NCBI GenBank assembly: GCA_036501365.1
Contig: DASYAL010000013.1
Coordinates: 62,001 to 126,000 of the forward strand
From: CAIKMD01 sp036501365
GTDB taxonomy: Bacteria > Pseudomonadota > Alphaproteobacteria > ATCC43930 > CGMCC-115725
Direction of reading: 5' to 3'
DNA length: 64,000 nt
The notes below the pieces were generated by a model that worked only from the letters and a program-made list of their open reading frames with translations, was not told where the DNA came from and searched no databases. Position numbers and translations under genes: made by a program. Position 1 is the stretch's first letter. Each line of letters starts with the position of its first letter. Of this stretch, positions 36,304-45,631 are shown piece after piece.

Positions 36304-36579
36304 TCAGGACGGCGGATTGGAGATTTCCCGCCAGCCGGTGAGCGGAAAGCCGTGCGGGCCGACGAACATGTCTTCCTGGTCGTAGTCGCCGGTGGTCTTC
36401 ACTACGACCGTCGGATTGATGTTGGCCTTGAAAGCCGAGAAGGCCTGTTGCTCCGTCGTCGTTGCGGCGGCGCTGGGCTGGATCGCGACTTGCGCCGGGG
36501 CCGTTTCCGCCGCCTGCGCGACAGCGAGACCGGCCGTGAGGCCGAGCACGAGGGTAGTAGCGAGAAGAGAGATTTTCAT
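36304..36579 (-). CDS. Small exported protein of unknown function
   Basis: A 91-residue protein with a clean Sec signal peptide (MKISLLATTLVLGLTAGLAVAQA, cleavage near residue 23). A low-complexity Ala/Thr-rich stretch follows. The C-terminal part is GDYDQEDMFVGPHGFPLTGWREISNPPS. The acidic GDYDQEDxFxGPxGFPLxGW segment looks conserved in style but matches no family I know. A good ribosome site (AGGAGCAACTGCA) lies before the ATG at 36579. It has its own hairpin downstream and a 350-base upstream region. Confidence 0.6.
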   Translation of the reverse strand: MKISLLATTLVLGLTAGLAVAQAAETAPAQVAIQPSAAATTTEQQAFSAFKANINPTVVVKTTGDYDQEDMFVGPHGFPLTGWREISNPPS

Positions 36580-36933
36580 TGCAGTTGCTCCTGAGAAAAA
36601 GGTGAAACTCAACATCTGTTGCTTGACGCAACAGCTATCGCCAAATGCCCGACGACCATTGGAAAGGGCTTAGGCAGTCATTGCGAGTCGGCATCTCCAA
36701 CAATTTTGTCGGAGCGCCATGCGGCATTTGCACGGCTACTGTGATCTAGCGTCTCATTCCTTATTTTTGATGAAATGTATTTGGCCATAACGTTCGGCGG
36801 CAAATAACGGTCATCCATTGCCAACGGTTTTGTCTTGATCGCCTTGCCAAGAGCGTGTCGACTCGGGACCTTGCGTAAAAGCCAGCTTTCTCCCACTCTC
36901 CGGGCCAATCCAATCAAAGTTCCGGAGGAAACA
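36580..36933. other. Longest gene-free stretch: divergent intergenic region
   Basis: This 354-base region separates the leftward small exported-protein gene from the rightward ThDP-enzyme gene. It is visibly richer in A+T than its surroundings (for example near 36760-36830) and should hold promoters for both. Only the ribosome site TCCGGAGGAAACA at the right end is clear. The short leftward open frame inside (36678-36947) overlaps the ThDP-enzyme start and shows no family features. I see no RNA gene or repeat in it. Confidence 0.55.
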
Positions 36934-38703
36934 ATGCCCGACGCCAATGCACCGACTCAAAATGCGCCCAGCCAATGGGCCGAACAGCCCGCCGGCGATG
37001 TCGCCGACGCGGTCGTCGGTTCGATGACGGCCGGCGGCATCGATCACTTATTTTTTACTTCGGGCAGCGAGATCGGCTTCTATCAGGAAGCGACCGCCAA
37101 AGCGAAGGCGCAGGGTCGCAAGACCCTGAACCTCATCACCGTGCCGCTCGAGCATGTCAGCCTCAACGCGGCGCTCGGCTTCGCCGCGGTTAGCGGACGG
37201 CCGGCGGCCACGGCCTGCCATGTCGATTGCGGCACCCAGCATTATGGCGGCGCGGTCCATACCGCTTGGCGCTCCGGCCTCCCCGTGCTCATGACAGCCG
37301 GCGCGCCGCCGACGGCTTATCCCGGCTCGATCCGCGGCGCGCGCAACGGCGCGCATCTCTGGTCGCAGCAGCAATGGGACCAGAACAGCATCGTCCGGCA
37401 GTATGTGAAGTGGGACAAGCGGCTCGAGTACCAGGACAATCCGGGCCTCATGGTCAGCCGCGCAATCCAGGTCGCGACCAGCGAGCCGGCGGGGCCGGTC
37501 TATATGAGCTTCCCGCAGGAGATCGCGCTGATGCCGCTCAACGGCACGCGCTATCCGACCGCGTCGCAGCTCGGCGTCGCGCGGCCCGCCGCGCCCGATC
37601 CGGAAGGCATCAAGGAGATCGTCGACCACCTCTTGAAGGCGAAGAACCCGATGGTGGTCGCGCTCGCCGCGGGCCGCAACGACAAGGCAGTGGCGGCGCT
37701 GGTCGAGCTGTGCGAACTCGCCGGCATCCCGGTGGTCGCCAGCGGCCATGGTGGGTATCTCTCCTTCCCAATGACCCATCCACTCTATCAGCGCAATTCG
37801 ATGCTGCTGCGCGATGCGGACATGGTCGTCACCTTCGAGGCCGAGGTGCCATGGCTGCCCGGCATGAATGAGCCGAGCCCCAACGCCTATATCGCGGCGA
37901 TCGACCACGATCCGATCCGCGGGCGCATTCCGAGCTATGACTTCAGCGCCAATATCCGCATCACCGCCGATCCGCTGCTGGGCATGAAGGCGCTCACCGC
38001 CGAGCTCAAGAGCCGCATGATCGACGCCGACAAGAAGAACGCCGCCGACCGCAAGGAGCGGTGGACGAAGCAGTCGCGCGAGACCTGGGCGAAGCTCGAG
38101 GCGGACGCAAAGTCGCGCTCGACCAAGAACCCGATCGATCCCCTTTGGGTCAGCTATCAGCTCGGTCAAGCACTCGACGACAATTGCATCCTGTTCGATG
38201 AGACCCTCGCCACCCCCCGGCTGCGCGATTACGTCCAGATCTCGCGGCCGCGCTCCTACTTCAAGCAGAACGGCTCGAGCGGCGGCTGGTCACCCGGCGC
38301 GGCGCTCGGCGCGAAGTTCGCGGCACCCGATCGCGACGTCATCGCCGCCTGCGGCGACGGCTTCTACATGTTCGGCACGCCGGGCCCGGCCCTTTGGGCG
38401 GCGGCGCATCACGGCAAGCCGTTCATGGCGGTCGTCTACGTCAATCGCAGCTACAGCACGGGAACGCTGGCCGTCGCCGACAAGTACCCCGATTCTTTCG
38501 CGCAGAAGGCCGGCTATCCCGGCGGCTATTTCGATCCGCCGATCGATTTCGCCAAGGAGGCCGAAGCCTGCGGCGCCTATGGCGAGAACGTCCGCGATCC
38601 GGCCGAGGTTGGTCCGGCGCTGAAGCGCGGCCTGCAGCAGATCCGCAACGGCAAGCCCGCCGTAGTCGCGGTCTGGCTGCCGCGCCTCGGCCAGAAAGAC
38701 TAA
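36934..38703 (+). CDS. Thiamine diphosphate-dependent enzyme (acetolactate synthase-like)
   Basis: A 589-residue member of the pyruvate-decarboxylase/acetolactate-synthase superfamily. The N-terminal Pyr domain has the activating glutamate in VPLEHVSLNAALGFA (Glu73). The C-terminal PP domain has GDGFYMFGTPGP and VVYVNRSY, the GDG-x(~27)-N ThDP-binding motif. The ATG at 36934 follows GGAGGAAAC. The protein is longer than benzoylformate decarboxylase, and the SYST after VNR is not typical of acetolactate synthase. The reaction may be decarboxylation or carboligation of a 2-oxo acid. A strong terminator follows. Confidence 0.82.
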   Translation: MPDANAPTQNAPSQWAEQPAGDVADAVVGSMTAGGIDHLFFTSGSEIGFYQEATAKAKAQGRKTLNLITVPLEHVSLNAALGFAAVSGRPAATACHVDCGTQHYGGAVHTAWRSGLPVLMTAGAPPTAYPGSIRGARNGAHLWSQQQWDQNSIVRQYVKWDKRLEYQDNPGLMVSRAIQVATSEPAGPVYMSFPQEIALMPLNGTRYPTASQLGVARPAAPDPEGIKEIVDHLLKAKNPMVVALAAGRNDKAVAALVELCELAGIPVVASGHGGYLSFPMTHPLYQRNSMLLRDADMVVTFEAEVPWLPGMNEPSPNAYIAAIDHDPIRGRIPSYDFSANIRITADPLLGMKALTAELKSRMIDADKKNAADRKERWTKQSRETWAKLEADAKSRSTKNPIDPLWVSYQLGQALDDNCILFDETLATPRLRDYVQISRPRSYFKQNGSSGGWSPGAALGAKFAAPDRDVIAACGDGFYMFGTPGPALWAAAHHGKPFMAVVYVNRSYSTGTLAVADKYPDSFAQKAGYPGGYFDPPIDFAKEAEACGAYGENVRDPAEVGPALKRGLQQIRNGKPAVVAVWLPRLGQKD

Positions 38704-38727
38704 GCGCTTCGCGCATAACCGTCATCG

Positions 38728-38766
38728 ACGGCATGGTAGCTCACCGCTACCATGCCGTTTTCTTTT
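38728..38766 (+). terminator. Rho-independent terminator
   Basis: A perfect 13-bp stem, ACGGCATGGTAGC and GCTACCATGCCGT, with a 5-base loop (TCACC), runs straight into TTTCTTTT. It begins 25 bases after the ThDP-enzyme stop and ends 25 bases before the start of the glutathione transferase gene, so it separates the two transcription units. Confidence 0.9.
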
Positions 38767-38791
38767 GGCGACGGTCCCAAGGGAGCAAAGC

Positions 38792-39421
38792 ATGGCGGAA
38801 GAGATCGTCTTCTACACTCATCCGCAATCGCGCGGCCGCATGGTGCGCTGGATGCTCGAGGAGGTCGGACAGCCTTATCGGACCGAACTGCTCGACTATG
38901 CGACGACGATGAAGGCGCCGGCCTATCGCGCCATCAATCCAATGGCGAAAGTGCCGGCCCTCACGCATGGCGATGTCGTCGTCACGGAGGTTGCCGCGAT
39001 CTGCGCCTATCTCGCCGATGCCTTCCCGGCGGCGGGACTCGCGCCGCCGCCGGATAATCCCTCGCGCGCGCCCTATTATCGCTGGCTGTTCTTCGCGGCT
39101 GGTCCGATCGAGGCCGCCCTCAGCAACAAAGCGCTCGGCTTCGTCGTGCCGGAAGGCCGCGCGCGGATGATCGGCTACGGCAGCTACGAGCTGGCGACGA
39201 ACACGCTCGAAAGCGCCGTCTCACAAGCCGATTATCTCGTCGACGACAAATTCAGCGCCGCCGATGTTTATGTCGGCTGTCAAATCGGTTACGGCATGCA
39301 ATTCGGCATGGTGGAGAAGCGCCCAGCCTTCGACAGATACTGGGCCCGGCTCAGCGCCCGGCCGGCGGCGAAACGCGCGAACGAGATCGATGACAAGCTC
39401 GCCGCACAACTGAAGAAGTAG
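38792..39421 (+). CDS. Glutathione S-transferase family protein
   Basis: A 209-residue two-domain GST. The thioredoxin-like half has THPQSRGRMVRWMLEEVG, with Ser13 as the likely glutathione-activating residue, and the cis-proline motif KVPAL followed by VVTEVAAICAYL. The helical half has SAADVYVGCQIGYGMQFG. The ATG at 38792 has AAGGGAGC upstream. Beta-etherase and isomerase GSTs act in lignin-dimer and maleylpyruvate pathways, but this sequence resembles general bacterial GSTs. It converges on the FAH gene. Confidence 0.88.
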   Translation: MAEEIVFYTHPQSRGRMVRWMLEEVGQPYRTELLDYATTMKAPAYRAINPMAKVPALTHGDVVVTEVAAICAYLADAFPAAGLAPPPDNPSRAPYYRWLFFAAGPIEAALSNKALGFVVPEGRARMIGYGSYELATNTLESAVSQADYLVDDKFSAADVYVGCQIGYGMQFGMVEKRPAFDRYWARLSARPAAKRANEIDDKLAAQLKK

Positions 39422-39444
39422 TCGGCCGAGCGCGCCGGGCGCGC

Positions 39445-40359
39445 TTAGACGATCGTCGTTTCGAGGTCGCCGATCTTCTCGATCGTGACCTTCATCTTGT
39501 CGCCACGTTTCAGGAACTCGCCCTTCTCGGCGCCGACACCCGAGGGCGTGCCGGTTAACACGACATCGCCAGGATAGAGCGTGATCCGCGATGAGAGATG
39601 CGAAATCTGCTCGGCCGCGGTGAAGATCATGCGGCTGGTGTTCGAATCCTGCTTCAATACGCCGTTGACCCAGAGTCTGATCGCCAGCTTCTGCGGGTCG
39701 CCGATCTCTTCCGCCGGCACCAGCCACGGCCCCATCGGACAGGCGCCGTCGAACACTTTCTGCCCAATCCAGTCGTATTTGAACGGCGACTGGAAGGCGA
39801 TATGCGGCCGGGCCGTCAGGTCGCGTGCCGAGAGATCGTTGCCGATGGTGTAGAAGGCGACATGATCCAGCGCCTTGTCGAGTGGCACGTTCGTCGCCCT
39901 GGTGCCGATGACGCAGCCAAGCTCGGCCTCCCAATCGAGCTTCTCGGCGCAGAGCTTCACCGGATCGCCATTGGCGACCGCGCAGCGCGAGACCTTAATG
40001 AAATGCCACGGATGGAGGCCCAGCGTATGCGGATCGGGCTCGACCGGGATGTTCTGGATCTTGGCCATGTTGGCCATGTGATCGGTATAGTTGGCGCCCG
40101 CGCAGTAGATCGTCGGCGGATAGAGGATCGGCGCCAGGAGCTTCACCTGGTCGATGCGTTTGCCGCTTTTGTTGGCCGCCGTGCCGTAGACCTCGTCGAG
40201 GATTTCCTTCGCCGCCGCCCAATCCTCGAGCACGCCGAGGACGCTGGCATAGGCCGGCTTGCCGGTGACCTCGGCGAGATCGTGCACGGTATCGTCGACG
40301 AGATAGCCCGCGCGCGGGCCCTGCGATGCTTGATAGCTGAGCAAACGATATTCGGTCAT
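39445..40359 (-). CDS. Fumarylacetoacetate hydrolase family protein
   Basis: A 304-residue FAH-fold enzyme. Landmarks are YCAGANYTDHMANM, DWEAELGCVIG (metal Glu), RDLTARPHIAFQSPFKYDWIGQKVFDGACPMGPW and VLTGTPSGVG. The family hydrolyses or decarboxylates acylpyruvates and 2-oxo-hex-3-ene-dioates late in aromatic degradation. Specificity cannot be fixed, but the KVFDGACPMGPW segment fits acylpyruvase or 2-hydroxymuconate-type relatives. Its start overlaps the stop of hyuB by four bases. It is the last gene of the long leftward run. Confidence 0.88.
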   Translation of the reverse strand: MTEYRLLSYQASQGPRAGYLVDDTVHDLAEVTGKPAYASVLGVLEDWAAAKEILDEVYGTAANKSGKRIDQVKLLAPILYPPTIYCAGANYTDHMANMAKIQNIPVEPDPHTLGLHPWHFIKVSRCAVANGDPVKLCAEKLDWEAELGCVIGTRATNVPLDKALDHVAFYTIGNDLSARDLTARPHIAFQSPFKYDWIGQKVFDGACPMGPWLVPAEEIGDPQKLAIRLWVNGVLKQDSNTSRMIFTAAEQISHLSSRITLYPGDVVLTGTPSGVGAEKGEFLKRGDKMKVTIEKIGDLETTIV

Positions 40360-42104
40360 GACGCCTTCCCCTTTCCGGCGCGGAGCTTTGCCGTCGCCGC
40401 TTGATCGATCGTCCCCGTCGCGGCATCGACCGCCACGCCGTAATCCGCCGCTGCCGCTTCGGCGCTGATATAGCCCTCGACGACGTCGAAGGCGACGCGC
40501 TCCGCCGGCCGCTCAAGCGGATCGCCGAAGCCACCGCCGCCGCCCGAGCGGATCATGAAGCTGTCGCCTTTCTTGAGCCGCTGCGCCGTCAGCTTGGCAT
40601 TGGGCGGATTGTCTTGCCATTTGCCGTCGGTGCGCAGCTCGATAGCGTTACCGGCGCCATCGCCGCCGTCGTAGAGGCCCCAGGGCCGGCAGAATTTGCG
40701 CTCAATGCGGGTGTTGAGCTGCATCGGCACGAGCGCGGTCACCGCGTAGTCAGCGCCGAGTCCGCCACGCCGCCGGCCGGCACCGCCGCTGTCCTGACGC
40801 AGCTCGTAACGTTCGATCACGACGGGGAACTTCGCCTCGACATGCTCGGACGGCGTGTTGTGAGTGTCGCCGTCATTGATGCAGACCGTGACCGAGACGC
40901 CGTCCTCGGAAGATTTCGCGCCCCAGCCGCCGCCGACGGGCCCAAGCGGCGTGATGAAGAAATGCCCGTCGGGCGTGACGCCGTGGAGTTGGGCGATGAC
41001 GAGATCGGCATGATGGCCGGCGATCACGCGCTCGGGGATTGCCGGCGCCAGCGCCTTGAAGACGGTGTCGATCACCGTCATCGGAAACGACATCCAATTC
41101 TGCAGCGGCGCCGGCCGCACCGCGCTGATCACCTTGCCGGGTGGGATCACCACCTTGAGCGAGCGGAAGCTGCCCTCGTTGATCGGATAGAAGGTCGGCG
41201 TGGTAAGGCATTTATAGGCGACCTGGGCGCAGGCGATACCGGTCGCCGGTCCCGAATTATAGAAACCGCGCACCTGCGCGCTGACCCCCGACAGGTCGAT
41301 GGTCATCTCATCGCCCTTGACCACGACCTTGACGCGGATCGGCACGCGCTTGCCAATATCCAGTCCGTCATCGTCCATGAAGGATTCGGCCTCGTAGACG
41401 CCGTCGGGAATCGAGACGGTGTTGGCGCGCGCTTCGGCCTCGGTCTGGTCCATGATCGCAGCAATCGCCCCGGTGACCCCCTCGGCGCCATAGCGCTCGA
41501 CCAGTTCGAGGAAGCGCCGCTCGCCGGTGGTGAGCGCGGTGATCTGCGCGCGGAGATCGCCCATCGCGAGATCGGGCAGCCGGCAATTCATGCGGATAAT
41601 GTCGACGATGTCCTGGTTGACGACGCCGGCCTTGCGATACTTCACCATCGGTATCTGCAGGCCTTCGCTGTAAATGTCGGTCGAGACCGCGCCGCGCATG
41701 CCACCGATGTCGAGCCAATGCGCCATGCAGCAGCCGAAAGCGACGAGCTTGCCGTCGTGGAAATACGGCATGCTGAAGGTCACGTGGTTGAGATGGCTGC
41801 CGGTGATGTAGCCGTCATTCGTGACGAGGATATCGCCGGGATGGATGCCGTCCGGGCCGAAATGCTTGATTTTCGCCTTCACCGTCTCCGACATGCCGCG
41901 GATGAACATCGGCAGACCCATGCCGATCGACACGGTATCGCCGGTCGTGGTGAACAAGCCGACGGTGAAATCGAGCGCCTCGTAGACGATGAGGTTGTAG
42001 GCCGTCCGCATCAAATTGGTCTTCATCTCCTCGGTGACGGCGATGAGACCGTTGCGGACGATCTCGACCGTGATCGGATCGCCGATTTTTGTCGGCGTCC
42101 TCAT
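40356..42104 (-). CDS. hyuB: Hydantoinase B/oxoprolinase family subunit
   Basis: A 582-residue HyuB-type subunit. Typical segments are GDILVTNDGYITGSHLNHVTFSMPYF, NCRLPDLAMGDLRAQI, FYNSGPATGIACAQVAYKCL and SGGAGRRRGGLGADY, with IRSGGGGGFGDPLER near the C-terminus. With HyuA it forms ATP-dependent enzymes of the N-methylhydantoinase, oxoprolinase and acetone/acetophenone carboxylase group. The genes overlap by four bases on both sides (FAH and hyuA). With aromatic-acid genes around, an acetophenone-carboxylase-like reaction is possible. Subunit size fits a two-subunit hydantoinase just as well. Confidence 0.88.
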   Translation of the reverse strand: MRTPTKIGDPITVEIVRNGLIAVTEEMKTNLMRTAYNLIVYEALDFTVGLFTTTGDTVSIGMGLPMFIRGMSETVKAKIKHFGPDGIHPGDILVTNDGYITGSHLNHVTFSMPYFHDGKLVAFGCCMAHWLDIGGMRGAVSTDIYSEGLQIPMVKYRKAGVVNQDIVDIIRMNCRLPDLAMGDLRAQITALTTGERRFLELVERYGAEGVTGAIAAIMDQTEAEARANTVSIPDGVYEAESFMDDDGLDIGKRVPIRVKVVVKGDEMTIDLSGVSAQVRGFYNSGPATGIACAQVAYKCLTTPTFYPINEGSFRSLKVVIPPGKVISAVRPAPLQNWMSFPMTVIDTVFKALAPAIPERVIAGHHADLVIAQLHGVTPDGHFFITPLGPVGGGWGAKSSEDGVSVTVCINDGDTHNTPSEHVEAKFPVVIERYELRQDSGGAGRRRGGLGADYAVTALVPMQLNTRIERKFCRPWGLYDGGDGAGNAIELRTDGKWQDNPPNAKLTAQRLKKGDSFMIRSGGGGGFGDPLERPAERVAFDVVEGYISAEAAAADYGVAVDAATGTIDQAATAKLRAGKGKAS

Positions 42105-44179
42105 GCGCGTCTCCCGAGTGCGATATCGAGATTACCCATGCTATCGACCGTCACGACATCGCCCGGCGCGATCACCGTGGTCGAGGCGTATTCCTCGATC
42201 AGCGCCGGCCCGGCGATGCGATTGGCGGCAAGCAATCCGGCGCGGCGGTAAACCGGCGTCTCGCCGAAGCCGCTGCCGCGGAAATAGACCGGCTTGCCGC
42301 GCAGCAACGCGTCTTTTGGCGGCGGGCCATCGCCGCGTGGCAATTCGAGCTTCGGCGGCTTCGCCACGTCGCCAACGACGGTGACGCGAAGGCTCACCAT
42401 CTCGGCGAGTTCCTTGGGCGCCGACGTACCGTAGCGCAGGAGATGGACGGCATCGAATGCGTCCTTGATCGCAGCGCGATCCTGGCGCTCGAACAGCGAG
42501 CGGTCGAGCTCGACCGTCACCGCGTGCTCCTGGCCGATGTAGCGCATATCGGCGAAGCGGGCGACGCGCATCGCGCGCGGCTGCACGGCCGATTGCTCGA
42601 CGGCGCGCCGGCCTGAGTCCTCCATCTCGCGATAGAGCGCCTCCAGCATGCCGAACGGCGCGTCGGCGAGCCTCTGGAAGCAGGAGCGCACGTAGTCGCG
42701 GCGGAGATCGCTGAACAGCATGCCATAGGCCGAGAAATGCCCCGGCGAGAAAGGGATCAGCACGCGACCGATGCCGATCTCGCGGGCGATCGCTGCGGCA
42801 TGGAGCGGCCCGGCGCCGCCATAGACGATCATGGTGAACTTGCCGGCATCGAGGCCGCGCGCGGTGGTCACACCTTTCACTGCATAAGACATCGCCGTCG
42901 TCGCGATGCGCAGAATGCCCTCGGCGGCTTCCATCACGTCGAGGTCAAGCGGCGCAGCGATGCGATTGCTGAGCGCGCGTTGCGCAGCCTCGACATCGAG
43001 CTTCATCTCGCCGCCGAGGAAATGCTCGGCATCGAGCCGGCCGAGAACGAGGTTGGCGTCGGTCACCGTCGGCTCGCTACCGCCCCGGCCATAGCAGGCC
43101 GGCCCGGGGATCGAGCCGGCGCTTTGCGGCCCGACGCGCAGCGCCTTGCCTTCGGCAAGCCGCGCGATGCTGCCGCCGCCGGTCCCGACCTCGAAAATAT
43201 CCATCATCGGGATCTGGATCGGCAGGGCGCGCTCATAGCCGCCGATCAAAGCGCTGCCGGTCGTCAGCGGATGGCCGTCATTGATGACGCCCGCCTTCGC
43301 CGTGGTGCCGCCCATATCGAAAGCGATCGCATCCTTGAGGCCGAGCTGGGCGCAGATCGCCTGCGCGCCGATGACGCCCGCGGCGGGACCGGATTCGAGC
43401 ATGCGCACGCAATCGCGCCGCGCTTCCTCGACCGGGAAGAGGCCACCGGTCGACTGCACGACATAGAAATCGCCGCTGAATCCGTCGCCGCGCAATTGCC
43501 GGTCGAGCTCCCCGAGATAGCGCTCGACCCGCGGCCCGATATAGGCGTTGGCGGCGACGGTCGAGGCGCGCTCGAATTCGCGATATTCCTGCGTCAGGCG
43601 ATGCGACGACGAGACGAAGGCGTTGGGGATTTCCTCGCGCACGATCGCCTCGACGCGCTGCTCATGCACGGGATTGCGATAGGAATGGAGCAGCAGGATC
43701 GCGACCGCCTCGACGCCGCGCGCCTTCAAATCGCGCGCGAGGCGGCGCACCCGATCCTCGTCGAGCGGCGCATAGACCGAGCCGTCGGCCATCATCCGCT
43801 CCTCGACTTCGTGGCGCCACGAGCGTTTCACCAGGGGCTCGTGCTTGCCGAAGAAGAGATTGTAGGAATCCGGCCGGTTAATGCGGCCGATCTCGTAGAT
43901 ATCGCGAAAGCCGCGGGTGATCAGCAGCGCCGTCTGCGCGCCGGTGCGCTCCAAGAGCGTGTTGATCGCGATGGTGGTGCCGTGGAGGAAGAGATAAGCG
44001 TCCTCGACTTTCACCTTGGCGCCGATCAGCGTGTGCTGGATGCCTTCGGCAAGCGCATGATGGGTCGAGAGCGCCTTGCCGAAAGCCAAGGTGCCGGCTT
44101 TTTCGTCGAAAGCGGCGAGGTCGGTGAAAGTGCCGCCGATATCGACGGCGATGCGCAGACGCTTCGCGGAATCCGCCAT
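42101..44179 (-). CDS. hyuA: Hydantoinase A/oxoprolinase family subunit
   Basis: A 692-residue HyuA-type subunit with the ASKHA ATPase fold. The phosphate-1 motif is AVDIGGTFTDLAAFDE, followed by FLHGTTIAINTLLERTGAQTALLITRGFRD. Later come FDMGGTTAKAGVI (phosphate-2-like) and IVYGGAGPLHAAAIAREIGI. It activates the substrate with ATP while HyuB carries out ring opening or carboxylation. Four-base overlap with hyuB; the MFS gene ends one base upstream of its start codon. Confidence 0.88.
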   Translation of the reverse strand: MADSAKRLRIAVDIGGTFTDLAAFDEKAGTLAFGKALSTHHALAEGIQHTLIGAKVKVEDAYLFLHGTTIAINTLLERTGAQTALLITRGFRDIYEIGRINRPDSYNLFFGKHEPLVKRSWRHEVEERMMADGSVYAPLDEDRVRRLARDLKARGVEAVAILLLHSYRNPVHEQRVEAIVREEIPNAFVSSSHRLTQEYREFERASTVAANAYIGPRVERYLGELDRQLRGDGFSGDFYVVQSTGGLFPVEEARRDCVRMLESGPAAGVIGAQAICAQLGLKDAIAFDMGGTTAKAGVINDGHPLTTGSALIGGYERALPIQIPMMDIFEVGTGGGSIARLAEGKALRVGPQSAGSIPGPACYGRGGSEPTVTDANLVLGRLDAEHFLGGEMKLDVEAAQRALSNRIAAPLDLDVMEAAEGILRIATTAMSYAVKGVTTARGLDAGKFTMIVYGGAGPLHAAAIAREIGIGRVLIPFSPGHFSAYGMLFSDLRRDYVRSCFQRLADAPFGMLEALYREMEDSGRRAVEQSAVQPRAMRVARFADMRYIGQEHAVTVELDRSLFERQDRAAIKDAFDAVHLLRYGTSAPKELAEMVSLRVTVVGDVAKPPKLELPRGDGPPPKDALLRGKPVYFRGSGFGETPVYRRAGLLAANRIAGPALIEEYASTTVIAPGDVVTVDSMGNLDIALGRRA

Positions 44180-44180
44180 G

Positions 44181-45575
44181 CTATTTCGAGATTTCCTCGA
44201 GCACGCGGCCGCGCGTCTCGATGGCGAAGAGCCAGGTCACGACAGTGCCGAACAGTGCGACACAGCCGAAGAACAGAAACACAGCGCTGACCGACGCGGT
44301 CGCGACCAGGAAGCCAATAATCATCGGCGAGACGATGGCGCCGACGCGGAACCATGAGCTGCCGACGCCGGCGCCGAGGGCGCGAATGCGCGTTGGGTAG
44401 ATCTCGGGCATGTAGACATAGAATCCTGGGATCAGCCAACCGAGGAGGAAATTGCCGAGGCTGGCAAGCAGCATCACCTGCACCGCCGATTCCGGCACGA
44501 GGCCGAGTCCGAGGATCAGGAACGGAATCGAGCCCGCGGTGAAGGAAAAGAGGAAGCAGCGCCGCCGCCCGATCAGGTCGATGAAGAAGATGCCGACGAT
44601 CGCGCCGAAGAACGAGCCCGCCGTCGGCGCGATGGTCATGAAGAGCGCGTTGCTCAGCTGCACGTGGTAGACGGTGCGAAAAATGGTCGGCAGCCAGGCA
44701 TTCATCGCTGTACTGATCGAGGCATAGCAGAAGCACATCGCCCAGACCGAGAAAGTGCGCCAGCGATAGCTCGCGCTGAACAGCTCGGCGACGCGCGCGG
44801 ACTTGTCCTGGATCGGCGGGATGATGTCCGGCACCGGCGGCAGAGTCGCCGTGCCGCTGGCGATCACCGCACGCTCGATCTCGCTGGTGACGCGATCGGC
44901 TTCAGCCAAGGAAGCGCGCTGCGCCAGCCAGCGCGGCGATTCCGGCACGATCCGCCGCAATACGATGGCGATCAGCGCCGGGATGAGGCCGAGCAAGAAC
45001 ATCGCCTGCCAGCCCCAACGCGGCACGACATAGGCGCCGATGATCGCCGTGACGACGACGGCGAAGGCGTAGAAGACCTGGAGGCCAAAGACCACGCGCC
45101 CGCGCGTGCGCGCATTGGTGAACTCGTTGATATAGGCGGCGCCGACCGGCACCTCACCGCCGAGGCCGAGGCCCTGGATGAAGCGCAGCACCAAGAGGAT
45201 CGGAAAGCTCCAGGCGAGCGCACAGAGCCCCGCCATCGCCGCCAACAGCCCGACCGTCCATTGCAGCGCCTTAACGCGCCCGGCGCGCTCCGCCGCCCAG
45301 CTGAACCCCCAGGCGCCGAGGACCTGGCCGACATATGCAGCCGAGATCGTGAGCCCGATATTGGCCGGGGTGAGATGCCACAGCACAACCAGAACGGGAA
45401 GCACATAGGAGATCATCAAGCTGTCGAAGGCGTCGAAGAAGCTGCAGGCGCCGACGATCGACAGGATACGAAAGTGATAGGACGAGAAAGGCAGCCGCTC
45501 CATCCGCGCGCTGATCAATTCGGGCGTCAATAGCCCCGGCGCGCGCGCGGCATGCTCCAATGTCTCGGTGGCCAT
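44181..45575 (-). CDS. MFS transporter (aromatic/carboxylic acid-like)
   Basis: A 464-residue major facilitator with about 12 hydrophobic spans. TM1 holds SFFDAFDSLMISYVLP, a variant (DAFD) of the DGxD motif of aromatic acid:H+ symporters. The A-like loop reads WAAERAGRVKALQW; GGEVPVGAAYINEF lies in TM5. The long central loop (about 220-260) has an Asp/Pro-rich stretch. It resembles the sugar-porter/niacin (NiaP) side of the AAHS cluster. It lies between the hydantoinase genes and the core-MetE gene, and could import their substrate. Confidence 0.85.
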   Translation of the reverse strand: MATETLEHAARAPGLLTPELISARMERLPFSSYHFRILSIVGACSFFDAFDSLMISYVLPVLVVLWHLTPANIGLTISAAYVGQVLGAWGFSWAAERAGRVKALQWTVGLLAAMAGLCALAWSFPILLVLRFIQGLGLGGEVPVGAAYINEFTNARTRGRVVFGLQVFYAFAVVVTAIIGAYVVPRWGWQAMFLLGLIPALIAIVLRRIVPESPRWLAQRASLAEADRVTSEIERAVIASGTATLPPVPDIIPPIQDKSARVAELFSASYRWRTFSVWAMCFCYASISTAMNAWLPTIFRTVYHVQLSNALFMTIAPTAGSFFGAIVGIFFIDLIGRRRCFLFSFTAGSIPFLILGLGLVPESAVQVMLLASLGNFLLGWLIPGFYVYMPEIYPTRIRALGAGVGSSWFRVGAIVSPMIIGFLVATASVSAVFLFFGCVALFGTVVTWLFAIETRGRVLEEISK

Positions 45576-45631
45576 ATTTCTCCCCGTTTGCGACGCAGGC
45601 TTCTAGCGCTCGCGCAGCGAGGCGTCGAGCG

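Noticed and set aside
36678..36947. An 89-codon leftward ORF upstream of the ThDP enzyme gene
   Set aside because: It overlaps the ThDP-enzyme ribosome site and start, lacks a ribosome site and has no hydrophobic or domain pattern.
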